Shown: positions 1 to 7,129, counted from the stretch's first letter. The stretch is 7,324 nucleotides of DNA from Saonia sp964398035 (GCA_964398035.1 CAYNLI010000120.1:1-7324); one strand, 5' to 3'. Numbers and translations are program-made. Notes: generated from the sequence alone by a model not told the origin.

Positions 1-288
1 TTATCCAATCAAAAAGTGACTTTTGACATGCTTAACTTACCTGAAAATTACACCGTTTCCATTATATCTTCAGGTTGTTGTGGTATGGCCGGTTCTTTTG
101 GGTATGAAGAAGAGCATTATGAGGTGAGTATGAGTGTGGGAGAGTTAAAGTTGTTCCCATCAATCAGGAAAAGTGATGAGGATGCTATTATTGCTGCAAA
201 CGGCACTAGTTGTAGGCATCAAATTTATGATGGTACCAAACGTAAAGCATTGCATCCCATTACAATACTTAAAGAAGCGCTGATCTAA
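1..288 (+). CDS. FAD-linked oxidase / Fe-S oxidoreductase, C-terminal end (partial)
   Basis: This is the 3' end of a gene that begins upstream of the window; frame 1 is open from the first base to a TAA at 286-288. The 95 visible residues look like the end of the cysteine-rich (CCG) domain that closes two-part FAD-binding/Fe-S oxidoreductases of the D-lactate or glycolate dehydrogenase type. Visible marks are S-G-C-C-G-M-A-G-S-F-G-Y-E (first Cys codon at 76), then H-Y-E, the G-E-L..L.P..R stretch, G-T-S-C-R-H-Q-I, and a terminal H-P-I-T-I-L. In this family the CCG cysteines take part in an iron-sulfur or heterodisulfide-type centre that accepts electrons from the flavin domain. Full-length relatives in Flavobacteriia are fused proteins of roughly 950-1000 residues, so about nine tenths of the gene lies outside. 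Substrate cannot be judged from this fragment. The last codons overlap an antisense gene remnant (269-424). Confidence 0.8.
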   Translation, partial: LSNQKVTFDMLNLPENYTVSIISSGCCGMAGSFGYEEEHYEVSMSVGELKLFPSIRKSDEDAIIAANGTSCRHQIYDGTKRKALHPITILKEALI

Positions 289-424
289 TCGTAGAACCTT
301 TCTTCTTTTTCTTTTGGGGGACAATATCTTTTGTGATTGAAGCAATAAGCTCATCGGCATGGCAGCCATAGGTGCCCAAGTGAACATCTGATATTACCAC
401 TACTTCTAATTTTCTTTTTTTCAA
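269..424 (-). pseudogene. Remnant of LpxH-like metallophosphoesterase (N-terminus only)
   Basis: Read on the minus strand from a TTG at 424-422, the frame gives L-K-K-R-K-L-E-V-V-V-I-S-D-V-H-L-G-T-Y-G-C-H-A-D-E-L-I-A. This matches the start of UDP-2,3-diacylglucosamine diphosphatase-like calcineurin-fold phosphoesterases of Bacteroidota, including the D-x-H metal-ligand motif. Relatives are about 250-290 residues. Here the frame continues for only about 23 more residues (S-I-T-K-D-I-V-P-Q, five lysines, G-S-T) and stops at 271-269, so the GD, GNHE and later His motifs are all missing. The initiator is TTG exactly where the family has Met, and an in-frame TAA lies four codons upstream. The remnant overlaps the last 20 bases of the plus-strand oxidoreductase gene. 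It is probably a decayed copy that lost its interior or 3' part. A short translated peptide cannot be excluded, but it could not be an active phosphoesterase. Confidence 0.65.
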
Positions 425-486
425 TATAGGAGTTTATGCAAAAATAAACCCATTGGTATAAAGTTATAGTGAAGTTAAAATCAATA

Positions 487-511
487 TTGGATAGGGATAA
501 GGTTAAATTTG
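487..511 (+). promoter_or_regulatory. Possible Bacteroidota-type promoter for aroC
   Basis: TAAATTTG at 504-511 fits the Bacteroidota -7 consensus TAnnTTTG exactly. A TTG at 487-489 could be the -33 part, but the gap of 14 bases is shorter than the usual ~19, so only the -7 element is convincing. It would give a leader of roughly 90 bases before the aroC ATG. The rest of 425-610 is AT-rich, and I see no gene, hairpin or riboswitch in it. Confidence 0.3.
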
Positions 512-610
512 TTTTAAGTAAACGAAAATGTAAGTTAAGCCAGTATTAACAAGACGGGAATTTTGGTTTCCAATAATTTAAAAATTATCTTTGATTTAAA
601 TCACAATTCA

Positions 611-1675
611 ATGGCGGGCAATACTTTTGGAACCCTTTTTAGATTAAGTACTTTTGGTGAATCTCATGGAGTTGCAATTGGTGGTGTGTTAGATGGCTGC
701 CCAGCAGGATTGAAACTGGACCTAGAAGCTGTTCAAAAAGATTTGGATCGAAGAAAACCTGGGCAATCTGCCATTGTCACTCAAAGAAAAGAACCAGATA
801 CTGTTGAATTCTACTCTGGTTTGTTTGAAGGAAAGACCACAGGAACTCCCATTGGTTTTGCTATTCATAATACCAATCAAAAATCTCATGATTATACACA
901 TATAAAAGATTCCTATAGACCATCACATGCTGATTATACTTATGACCAGAAATATGGATTTAGGGACTATAGGGGAGGTGGTAGAAGCTCAGCTAGAGAA
1001 ACTGCCAGTAGGGTAGTGGCAGGGGCCATTGCCAAGCAATTCTTAAAGAATATTAAAATCAATGCCTATGTTTCTCAAGTAGGGGAATTAAAGCTTGATA
1101 AAAAGTATACTGAACTGGATTTGTCTTTGACTGAATCCAACCCAGTACGTTGTCCAGATCCTGCAACAGCCTCCAAAATGGAAGAATATATTAAAAAAAT
1201 CAAGAAAGAAGGTGATACCGTTGGTGGTGTAGTTTCTTGTGTGTTGCAAAATGTCCCCATTGGATTAGGGGAACCTGTTTTTGATAAGTTGCATGCAGAA
1301 TTGGGGAAAGCAATGCTTTCTATCAACGCGGTAAAAGGTTTTGAATATGGAAGTGGTTTTAATGGAGTAAGCATGAAAGGAAGTCAGCACAACGACCAGT
1401 TCAATGCAGATGGCACTACAAAAACCAATTATAGTGGTGGTATACAAGGCGGAATCAGCAACGGAATGGATATTTACTTTAATGTAGCCTTTAAGCCTGT
1501 GGCCACAATAATACAAGCCTATGAAACCATTGATAAAAATGGAAACATTATAAAGACCCAAGGGAAAGGAAGACACGATCCCTGTGTTGTCCCTAGGGCG
1601 GTTCCTATTGTAGAAGCAATGGCAGCATTGGTTTTGGCCGATTACACCTTACTTCAACGAGTCAATAAAGTATAA
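611..1675 (+). CDS. aroC: Chorismate synthase
   Basis: This enzyme makes chorismate from 5-enolpyruvylshikimate-3-phosphate by 1,4-elimination of phosphate. It is the last shikimate-pathway step, cytoplasmic, and needs reduced FMN. The 354-residue product has the normal family length, and all three signatures are present: G16-E-S-H-G with G-V-L-D-G-C-P; G-G-G-R-S-S-A-R-E-T-A-S-R around residues 122-134; and R321-H-D-P-C-V-V-P-R-A-V-P-I-V-E-A. The two catalytic histidines correspond to H19 and H106 (in R-P-S-H-A-D). I place the start at the ATG at 611 because M-A-G-N-T-F-G-T-L-F-R is the standard N-terminus. The frame stays open upstream to a TTG at 563, but that extension has no family resemblance. 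There is no clear Shine-Dalgarno, as is usual in this phylum. Flanking genes are not in the pathway, so aroC is probably transcribed alone. Confidence 0.97.
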   Translation: MAGNTFGTLFRLSTFGESHGVAIGGVLDGCPAGLKLDLEAVQKDLDRRKPGQSAIVTQRKEPDTVEFYSGLFEGKTTGTPIGFAIHNTNQKSHDYTHIKDSYRPSHADYTYDQKYGFRDYRGGGRSSARETASRVVAGAIAKQFLKNIKINAYVSQVGELKLDKKYTELDLSLTESNPVRCPDPATASKMEEYIKKIKKEGDTVGGVVSCVLQNVPIGLGEPVFDKLHAELGKAMLSINAVKGFEYGSGFNGVSMKGSQHNDQFNADGTTKTNYSGGIQGGISNGMDIYFNVAFKPVATIIQAYETIDKNGNIIKTQGKGRHDPCVVPRAVPIVEAMAALVLADYTLLQRVNKV

Positions 1676-1885
1676 ATTTATTTTTGCCCCTGACAAAAAG
1701 GGTTAATATACCCCATCAGCATTATAACATCTAAATGTTTTTGGCTCTATTCAGGTCTTGGAAACAAAGTGAATGGGGCAATATTGAACCACAAGCAGGT
1801 ATTTTGTCATGTATTCATAAACTTTCTTTTAGGGCTTTTCTTTTCGTTCCAAAATAGTATCTTACTGACCTAAATAAATAGGTTT
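1676..1885. other. Intergenic region between aroC and symporter gene
   Basis: This 210-base AT-rich spacer has no recognisable gene. Short G/C-rich pieces just after the aroC stop (CCCT and AGGG, 1688-1702) could form only a 4-bp stem, so no terminator is called. TATTTTTG right behind the aroC stop resembles a -7 element but has no partner TTG upstream. A 40-codon open frame at 1735-1857 has no family resemblance. I found no convincing promoter for the symporter gene, although one is expected here. Confidence 0.4.
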
Positions 1886-3211
1886 ATGAAAAAATTGGAA
1901 CTGCATTGGAAGATTCTTATAGGTATGGTGCTGGGCATTGTATTTGGGTATGCAATGACACAGATTGGTTGGGGGCAAGATTTTGTCCTTGATTGGATCA
2001 AACCTTTTGGGACTATTTTTGTAAAACTGTTAAAACTAATAGCAGTACCTCTAATCTTAGCTTCGTTGATAAAAGGTATTTCTGATTTAAAAGATATTTC
2101 TAAATTTAGGAATATTGGATTCAGGACAATGGGAATTTACATAAGCACTACAGTTGTAGCTATTGTACTTGGGCTTTTGTTGGTCAATGTTCTACAGCCA
2201 GGAGAAGGTATTTCTGAAGAGACTATTGCAAGGTTGACAGATACTTATGCCAATGATAGTGGTGTTACCTCTAAACTGGCCGAGGCTACTCGCCAAAAAA
2301 GTGTTGGGCCGCTTCAGTTTTTGGAAGACATGGTACCAGACAACGCAATTGCGGCAATGTCCAATAATAAATTAATGCTACAGGTTATCTTTTTTACCAT
2401 TTTCATGGGAATTTCAATGCTATTGGTTGGCGAAAAAAAATCAAAACCATTAAAAGATTTTTTTGATTCCCTTAATGAAGTGGTACTCAAAATGGTCGAT
2501 CTAATTATGTTGACCGCCCCATTTGCGGTTTTTGCACTATTGACTAACGTGGTTGTGTCTTCCGGTGACCCTGAATTATTGGTGGCCCTGTTAAAATATG
2601 CGGGGGTCGTAGTTCTTGGACTGTGTTTAATGATTGTTTTTTACTGCATTATAGTCTCTGTTTACACAAAGAAGAATCCTTTTTGGTTTTTAAAACAAAT
2701 GAGTCCAGCACAATTGTTGGCTTTTTCAACAAGTTCTAGTGCAGCGACTTTGCCAGTGACCATGGAAAGGGTAGAAGAGCATATAGGGGTTGATAAAGAG
2801 GTGTCTAGTTTTGTTCTACCAGTTGGTGCAACAATTAATATGGATGGTACAAGTCTATATCAAGGTGTGGCGGCAGTTTTTATCTCTCAGGCTCTAGGTT
2901 TTGACTTAGACCTGAGTGATCAACTTATAATAGTCTTAACGGCTTTGTTGGCATCTATTGGTACGGCCGCAGTTCCAGGAGCAGGAATGGTAATGCTTGT
3001 TATAGTATTAGAAGCGGTTGGTTTTCCTGCCGATAAGCTTGCCATAGGCTTAGCACTTATTTTTGCAGTGGATAGACCCTTGGATATGTTTAGGACAGTG
3101 GTAAACATTACAGGCGATGCCATGGTATCTATGGCAGTTGCTAAATCAGTCGGAAAACTTGGAGAGCCCCATGTGAAAGAGTGGGATGATAATTATGATG
3201 CGGTAAAATAA
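1886..3211 (+). CDS. Dicarboxylate/amino acid:cation symporter (glutamate/aspartate type)
   Basis: This is an inner-membrane secondary transporter of the DAACS family (GltP, GltT, GltPh, DctA), importing acidic amino acids or C4-dicarboxylates with Na+ or H+. The 441-residue length is typical. The family landmarks appear in order: hydrophobic N-terminal segments, the serine-rich re-entrant loop HP1 (S-T-S-S-S-A-A-T-L-P, 281-290), N-M-D-G-T in TM7 (319-323), HP2 (A-S-I-G-T-A-A-V-P-G-A-G, 356-367) and TM8 D396-R-P-L-D-M-F-R-T-V-V-N-I-T-G-D411. Aligned with archaeal GltPh, D400, R403, T404, N407 and D411 match D394, R397, T398, N401 and D405. The Asp and Arg that bind the amino group and side-chain carboxylate are therefore kept, which favours glutamate/aspartate over DctA-type succinate. 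N-M-D-G-T belongs to the sodium site, so Na+ coupling is likely but not proven. The ATG at 1886 gives a positively charged M-K-K start. It stands alone on this strand and converges on the minus-strand operon. Confidence 0.93.
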   Translation: MKKLELHWKILIGMVLGIVFGYAMTQIGWGQDFVLDWIKPFGTIFVKLLKLIAVPLILASLIKGISDLKDISKFRNIGFRTMGIYISTTVVAIVLGLLLVNVLQPGEGISEETIARLTDTYANDSGVTSKLAEATRQKSVGPLQFLEDMVPDNAIAAMSNNKLMLQVIFFTIFMGISMLLVGEKKSKPLKDFFDSLNEVVLKMVDLIMLTAPFAVFALLTNVVVSSGDPELLVALLKYAGVVVLGLCLMIVFYCIIVSVYTKKNPFWFLKQMSPAQLLAFSTSSSAATLPVTMERVEEHIGVDKEVSSFVLPVGATINMDGTSLYQGVAAVFISQALGFDLDLSDQLIIVLTALLASIGTAAVPGAGMVMLVIVLEAVGFPADKLAIGLALIFAVDRPLDMFRTVVNITGDAMVSMAVAKSVGKLGEPHVKEWDDNYDAVK

Positions 3212-3216
3212 AAATA

Positions 3217-3256
3217 ATTTGTACTGGCAAAGCTTAATAACTGTGCCAGTACAAAT
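3217..3256. terminator. Hairpin terminator between convergent genes
   Basis: A perfect 13-bp inverted repeat, ATTTGTACTGGCA (3217-3229) and TGCCAGTACAAAT (3244-3256), encloses a 14-base loop. It lies 5 bases after the symporter stop and 31 bases beyond the minus-strand cytochrome gene's stop. On the minus strand the stem is followed by a T-rich tail (TATTTTTATTTT, 3216-3205), so it should terminate the operon well. On the plus strand the tail is less T-rich, so use in both directions is likely but weaker there. Confidence 0.8.
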
Positions 3257-3287
3257 AATCCAATATTTGTGATTTCATTATTTTATA

Positions 3288-5237
3288 CTACTTGTTCAGC
3301 GAATTGATCCAAGCCGCAATCTGTAAAGCCTCACTTTTTGGTACTTGTGGCATTGGGGCCATAGGTGTTGCATATTCTGGCCAGTTTTTAGGTTTGGGGT
3401 TATAGATAAGCTCCACTATTTTCTCATTACTGTAATTACGTTTCGCAATAGATAGGAAAGATGGGCCAACCACTCTTTTGTCCTTATTATGGCATGCTAC
3501 ACAGGTATTTGCTGTTAATAAAGGTTGTATCTCAGCATCTGTTGACACCTTTGCGGTTGTACTAGCGGATTTTTTAAAGGCTTTCTTTTTTTTTACCACC
3601 TTTTTTTTGCTTGATCGTTTTGTTGAAAGTTCTGACTGTGGCAGTTTGGTACCTTCAGGTATATTATTTAGAGTATAGTAAAAAGAAGGATGTAAGGTTA
3701 GATTTCTTGATACTTCTGCTTTTACACCATGAAGTGTCATTTCATGCACATAATATTGTCTTAATTGGTCTGTGACAACACGGACTTTCATACCATCATC
3801 ACTTACCTTAACTCCCTTGAGCTTAATTTCTTCTATATTGGTTTGTGGGCTGCCATAGGCCGCGTGATACTTATAAATGTAACTTTTCCCTTTATAGTTA
3901 TCTAAGTTTTCGGCAGTTTTCCTATCTACGGGCATTGTAAACTCAATCTCAAAACCATCTGGCATTGCTTTTACTGTTTTCATTTCAAAAGGCATTTTGC
4001 CTGTCCAACTCAAGTATTGCAATCCAGAATTGGTTGTTCCTGCTGAGCCCCAACCTCTATTGGTTTCACCTATAAATAGGTTACCGTTATTATCAAAATC
4101 CATTCTCATAACACCAGATTGGAACCCCGATCTAAAATCAAAGGCTACGCCTTGGTATTCTCCTTTAACCTTTTCCAATACCACTCTCATAATCTTGCTC
4201 TGCCCCATATCCCCAACAAGTACTTGCCCGCTAAAAGGACCAAATTTACCATCAGTTTTATCTACTTTTATTTCAGAATTTGAAATGCCCAAAATTCCAT
4301 GGGGTAGTACAACGGCCGGTAATTGTAATTCAGGAAAAGATTCCTTTATTTTATATAAAAAATCAGGATTCTCTTCATTCATAATATTTTCAGGTTTTAC
4401 ATATCTACCTGATTTTTTCACCTGTCTTTTATCAATTTTATTATAAAACTGCTTTTCTGTTAAGCTTACAGGAGAATCTTTATGTTCGCTCCATCTTAGA
4501 CCTGCTGGATGACCAGTAAACACTCCTTTAGGAAGATGCCAAATTCCTCCAGACCCCATCCAATCTCCTTGATTGTCTGAATAAAATAATTCATCGCCAA
4601 TAAGACCGTAGCCTGCCGGTGATCTCATTCCCGTTGCCCATGGTTCCAATTTTCCGTCTTCATGGATTTTCATCGTCCATCCCCTCCAAGGTGCTTTACT
4701 CTCTCCACGCCACCATTCTTCATTTCCAAAGGCAACATTAGCAGTGACAAAAAATGAATTGTCGGGAGCCAATACAGGACCAAAAGAATATTCATGGTAA
4801 TGCGTAGATATTGGCCATGCGTAGATGGTCTGGTATTCATCTGCAATTCTATCACCATTAGTATCAATCAGTTTTGTGAGCTCTCCACGCTGTGCCGTAT
4901 ATAGGGCACCATCATGATATGCCAATCCCAATGGTTCATGCAGTCCTGAAGCAAATTTCCTAAAATTTGGTTTATGGTTATTGGCCATGGTGGGATTCTC
5001 AATAATCCATACGTCTCCTCTTCTGGTACAGATTGCAATACTACCATCTGGAAGTGCCAATACACCACCACCTTCTATATGGATTCCCTCAGGGGTAGGT
5101 ATTGTGGTAATTCTATAATAATCTTCTTCTTTTGGACTGTTTTGACCCATTGCAAACTGAGCAATTGCCATAAAAGCCACAAACAATGATATTTTTAAAG
5201 TTTTTGTTGAAGTATTCAAAATATTTCTCATAATCAT
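3288..5237 (-). CDS. Secreted beta-propeller sugar dehydrogenase-like protein with C-terminal cytochrome c
   Basis: This is an exported protein of 649 residues. Residues 1-32 form a Sec signal peptide (K-I-S-L-F-V-A-F core, cleavage near M-G-Q). Residues ~40-410 look like a beta-propeller of the L-sorbosone/soluble glucose dehydrogenase kind: repeated blade motifs such as L-P-D-G-S-I, E-P-L-G-L-A-Y, A-P-D-N-S-F-F, D-N-Q-G-D-W, H-G-I-L-G and G-N-L-F-I-G-E-T-N-R-G. A D-T-N-G-D-R-I-A-D-E stretch (125-134) resembles a calcium-binding loop. Residues ~415-525 form a beta-rich module, and ~540-556 a lysine-rich linker. The end is a class I cytochrome c with C579-V-A-C-H583 binding haem; M626 or M629 may be the distal ligand. 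Likely role: periplasmic oxidation of a sugar-like substrate with electrons passed to the haem. Cofactor and substrate are inferred, and PQQ residues cannot be confirmed by eye. The chosen ATG overlaps the upstream stop (TAATG), implying translational coupling; an ATG two codons later is possible. Homopolymer runs encode the linker. Confidence 0.85.
   Translation of the reverse strand: MIMRNILNTSTKTLKISLFVAFMAIAQFAMGQNSPKEEDYYRITTIPTPEGIHIEGGGVLALPDGSIAICTRRGDVWIIENPTMANNHKPNFRKFASGLHEPLGLAYHDGALYTAQRGELTKLIDTNGDRIADEYQTIYAWPISTHYHEYSFGPVLAPDNSFFVTANVAFGNEEWWRGESKAPWRGWTMKIHEDGKLEPWATGMRSPAGYGLIGDELFYSDNQGDWMGSGGIWHLPKGVFTGHPAGLRWSEHKDSPVSLTEKQFYNKIDKRQVKKSGRYVKPENIMNEENPDFLYKIKESFPELQLPAVVLPHGILGISNSEIKVDKTDGKFGPFSGQVLVGDMGQSKIMRVVLEKVKGEYQGVAFDFRSGFQSGVMRMDFDNNGNLFIGETNRGWGSAGTTNSGLQYLSWTGKMPFEMKTVKAMPDGFEIEFTMPVDRKTAENLDNYKGKSYIYKYHAAYGSPQTNIEEIKLKGVKVSDDGMKVRVVTDQLRQYYVHEMTLHGVKAEVSRNLTLHPSFYYTLNNIPEGTKLPQSELSTKRSSKKKVVKKKKAFKKSASTTAKVSTDAEIQPLLTANTCVACHNKDKRVVGPSFLSIAKRNYSNEKIVELIYNPKPKNWPEYATPMAPMPQVPKSEALQIAAWINSLNK
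3489..3503 (-). other. Haem-attachment motif CVACH
   Basis: On the minus strand these five codons read C-V-A-C-H, the CxxCH signature for covalent haem c attachment. It fixes the C-terminal ~70 residues of the encoded protein as cytochrome c and implies export before haem ligation in the periplasm. Confidence 0.9.
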
Positions 5238-5239
5238 TA
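5235..5239 (-). promoter_or_regulatory. TAATG stop-start overlap coupling the two operon genes
   Basis: On the minus strand the TAA of the upstream DUF1080/PA14 gene (5239-5237) shares one base with the ATG (5237-5235) of the cytochrome gene. Such an overlap usually means a ribosome ending the first gene restarts on the second, so both proteins are probably made together in related amounts. Confidence 0.7.
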
Positions 5240-7129
5240 CCAAATTATTTCATATTCAATAGTACTGCCATCAACAGCTATTATCAATTCTGTTTCACCA
5301 TTTACTTCCCTAATGATAGGTTCTTGTCCTGATAGTATTTTCACATAATACTGTTGATCGTTTATAGCAAAAGACCCATCGGGCATTTGTGCAGCTTTGC
5401 CTTGGGCAAGTTTACAATACCAGCTTGTTAGGCCAGTTTTTGAAAAACGTACTTCATGTATTAAATGTGTCTGATTATTGTTAGGAGAAACTCTGTTTTC
5501 AATTTCAACATCTTTATATATATGTTTAAAAATAGGGAGTCCTGTTGTTTGGTCTATAGCATACCCCTTTGAAACAAAAACGGATGCTTCTCCTGTTTTA
5601 GGAAATGGGCTTTTAGCATTGGTCAGTTTAGCAATTGGTTGATTTAAAAAAGTCCATTGTACAGCTCCTTTTGGTCTAAAAGAGCCGTCTCCCCGATCAT
5701 GCCACATAGGTGTTGCATCCGAAAAATCACCTCTCCAAGCACCAATTATATTCCCTGAACCAAGATTGTAAACAAAGTTTATTCCTGATGGCATACCAAC
5801 ACCAATAGTGTGTGAAAGACGCTCTCCGTTACCTTTAAAGCTTACAAAACCTCTCAAAAGTCGTGGTTTGGATTCTGCATTGACAAAAATAGATGAAACC
5901 GAGCTTGGGCTGGAAGGGTAAGAATCATATGCATGAAATCCTTTTGGATTGGTTGTAGTAGTAGCTATGTACAGTCCTAGTCTTGGAGCTCTCCAACCTG
6001 CAGATTTAATATTTGTAAGGGTAAAAGAATGTTTCCCCGCTGTTAACGGGATTGTTTTATCTAAGTTTCCCTGAGCATCTGCTGAGTTGTGGTTCAGTAT
6101 ATTTTCCCCATCAATGACAAGGTCTATACCACCAGTATACCCAACAGAAAAAATATAATCATCCTTGGTTGGAATATCAAGCGTTCCATTATATACAATG
6201 CCATAGTTGTCTTCTTCATTTATGAGGCTGATGTCTATCAGTTTTCCTATGCCCTCAGAAACAATGGGTTGATTTTCTAATTCATCCAGCCCCTTAAATT
6301 CACCTTTGTATGTTTTATATGTCAATGATGACAATTCAACTGAGGATTCTTTTAGCAATTGATACCTAATATTGCGAAAAGCTATGGGACCGTGGTCTCC
6401 TTGAATCATTAATGGACCTTTAGCAGTTTCTTCTTTAGAGATAGGGCCACCTGTTGGTAATGGCACTTCAACATTATCATGAATAATAATTCCATTTAAT
6501 GCTACTGATATAAATTTAGCGTTCGCAATTTTCTCTCCCGCTTCATTAAATTTAGGAGCTTGGAAATGAATTTTTAATTTTTGCCATAAACCAGGTGCTT
6601 TAGCGGCATTGGAGGAAGGCGGAATACCTCTGAATATTTTATCAGGTTCTGTTTCCCAATTTCTATAGATACCTCCTAAATCTGAAAAACTAGGATGTTG
6701 GACTCCCCAACTGTCCTTTAATTGCAATTCATACCGTCCTTGAAGATAAATTCCAGAATTGGATCCTTTGGGTATCATGACCTCCAATTCCAATTTTATA
6801 TCACCATGCTCCCATTTTGAAACCAATTTATCTTTTTGGGTTGCATTGTCCAAGTTTATAAGAATACCAGTTCCATCAGTAAAAACCATGGGTTTTACCA
6901 CATCAGTATTGGTTTTCTTCTTTCTTTTCTTCTTTTTTGATTTCACCTCTATATCTGATGACGACAATTTGTGCACATCTATATTTCTATCCATCACAAC
7001 ATTGCCAACAATCTTCCAGTTTCCAGCTTGATCTTTAAAATCGTTCAAATTCTCAAGTGAAAGTTGCTGCTCTTGAGCTAGCAGGCTAAACCCAGAAAGG
7101 AATAAATAAAATACTAATTTGTTCTTCAT
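5237..7129 (-). CDS. Secreted DUF1080 (3-keto-disaccharide hydrolase-like) and PA14-like protein
   Basis: This is an exported protein of 630 residues. Residues 1-18 form a Sec signal peptide ending L-L-A, with Q19 likely first in the mature protein. Residues ~35-258 resemble the DUF1080 / 3-keto-disaccharide hydrolase domain, a LamG-like beta-sandwich: G-D-I-K-L-E-L-E, S-N-S-G-I-Y-L-Q-G-R-Y-E-L-Q (123-136), H-D-N-V-E (217-221), and G-P-L-M-I-Q-G-D-H-G-P-I-A-F-R-N-I (238-254). A lysine/arginine run (63-72) is inserted near its start. Residues ~270-390 resemble a PA14 carbohydrate-binding domain (Y-N-G-T-L-D-I-P, Y-I-F-S-V, L-V-I-D-G-E, L-T-A-G-K-H). Residues ~415-630 form a third module with A-W-R-G-D-F-S-D, W-H-D-R-G-D-G and a Trp-Tyr-Cys patch. 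It recalls regions beside cytochrome c in other secreted redox proteins, but I cannot name its family. Related DUF1080 enzymes cleave 3-keto-glycosides, so the protein probably acts on material oxidised by its operon partner. This is an inference; a purely binding role is possible. It is the first gene of the operon. Confidence 0.82.
   Translation of the reverse strand: MKNKLVFYLFLSGFSLLAQEQQLSLENLNDFKDQAGNWKIVGNVVMDRNIDVHKLSSSDIEVKSKKKKRKKKTNTDVVKPMVFTDGTGILINLDNATQKDKLVSKWEHGDIKLELEVMIPKGSNSGIYLQGRYELQLKDSWGVQHPSFSDLGGIYRNWETEPDKIFRGIPPSSNAAKAPGLWQKLKIHFQAPKFNEAGEKIANAKFISVALNGIIIHDNVEVPLPTGGPISKEETAKGPLMIQGDHGPIAFRNIRYQLLKESSVELSSLTYKTYKGEFKGLDELENQPIVSEGIGKLIDISLINEEDNYGIVYNGTLDIPTKDDYIFSVGYTGGIDLVIDGENILNHNSADAQGNLDKTIPLTAGKHSFTLTNIKSAGWRAPRLGLYIATTTTNPKGFHAYDSYPSSPSSVSSIFVNAESKPRLLRGFVSFKGNGERLSHTIGVGMPSGINFVYNLGSGNIIGAWRGDFSDATPMWHDRGDGSFRPKGAVQWTFLNQPIAKLTNAKSPFPKTGEASVFVSKGYAIDQTTGLPIFKHIYKDVEIENRVSPNNNQTHLIHEVRFSKTGLTSWYCKLAQGKAAQMPDGSFAINDQQYYVKILSGQEPIIREVNGETELIIAVDGSTIEYEIIW

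Noticed and set aside
160..387. 75-codon minus-strand ORF over the oxidoreductase end
   Set aside because: It overlaps the phosphoesterase remnant in a different frame. The recognisable protein motif is in the frame starting at 424, so this one is a shadow.
563..610. N-terminal extension of chorismate synthase from a TTG
   Set aside because: The 16 extra residues have no family resemblance, and the ATG at 611 gives the standard M-A-G-N-T-F-G start.
1678..1685. TATTTTTG as a promoter for the symporter gene
   Set aside because: It matches the -7 consensus, but no TTG lies at the right distance and it is about 200 bases from the start codon, immediately behind the aroC stop.
1735..1857. 40-codon plus-strand ORF between aroC and the symporter
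   Set aside because: It has no recognisable motif, no ribosome binding site and no sign of coding constraint; AT-rich spacers give such ORFs by chance.
3997..4446. 149-codon plus-strand ORF inside the cytochrome gene
   Set aside because: It is antisense to a well-supported propeller domain, and its translation has no family features.
6759..7031. 90-codon plus-strand ORF rich in Phe
   Set aside because: It is the antisense reading of the lysine-rich tract in the DUF1080 gene; the poly-Phe is an artefact of the A runs.
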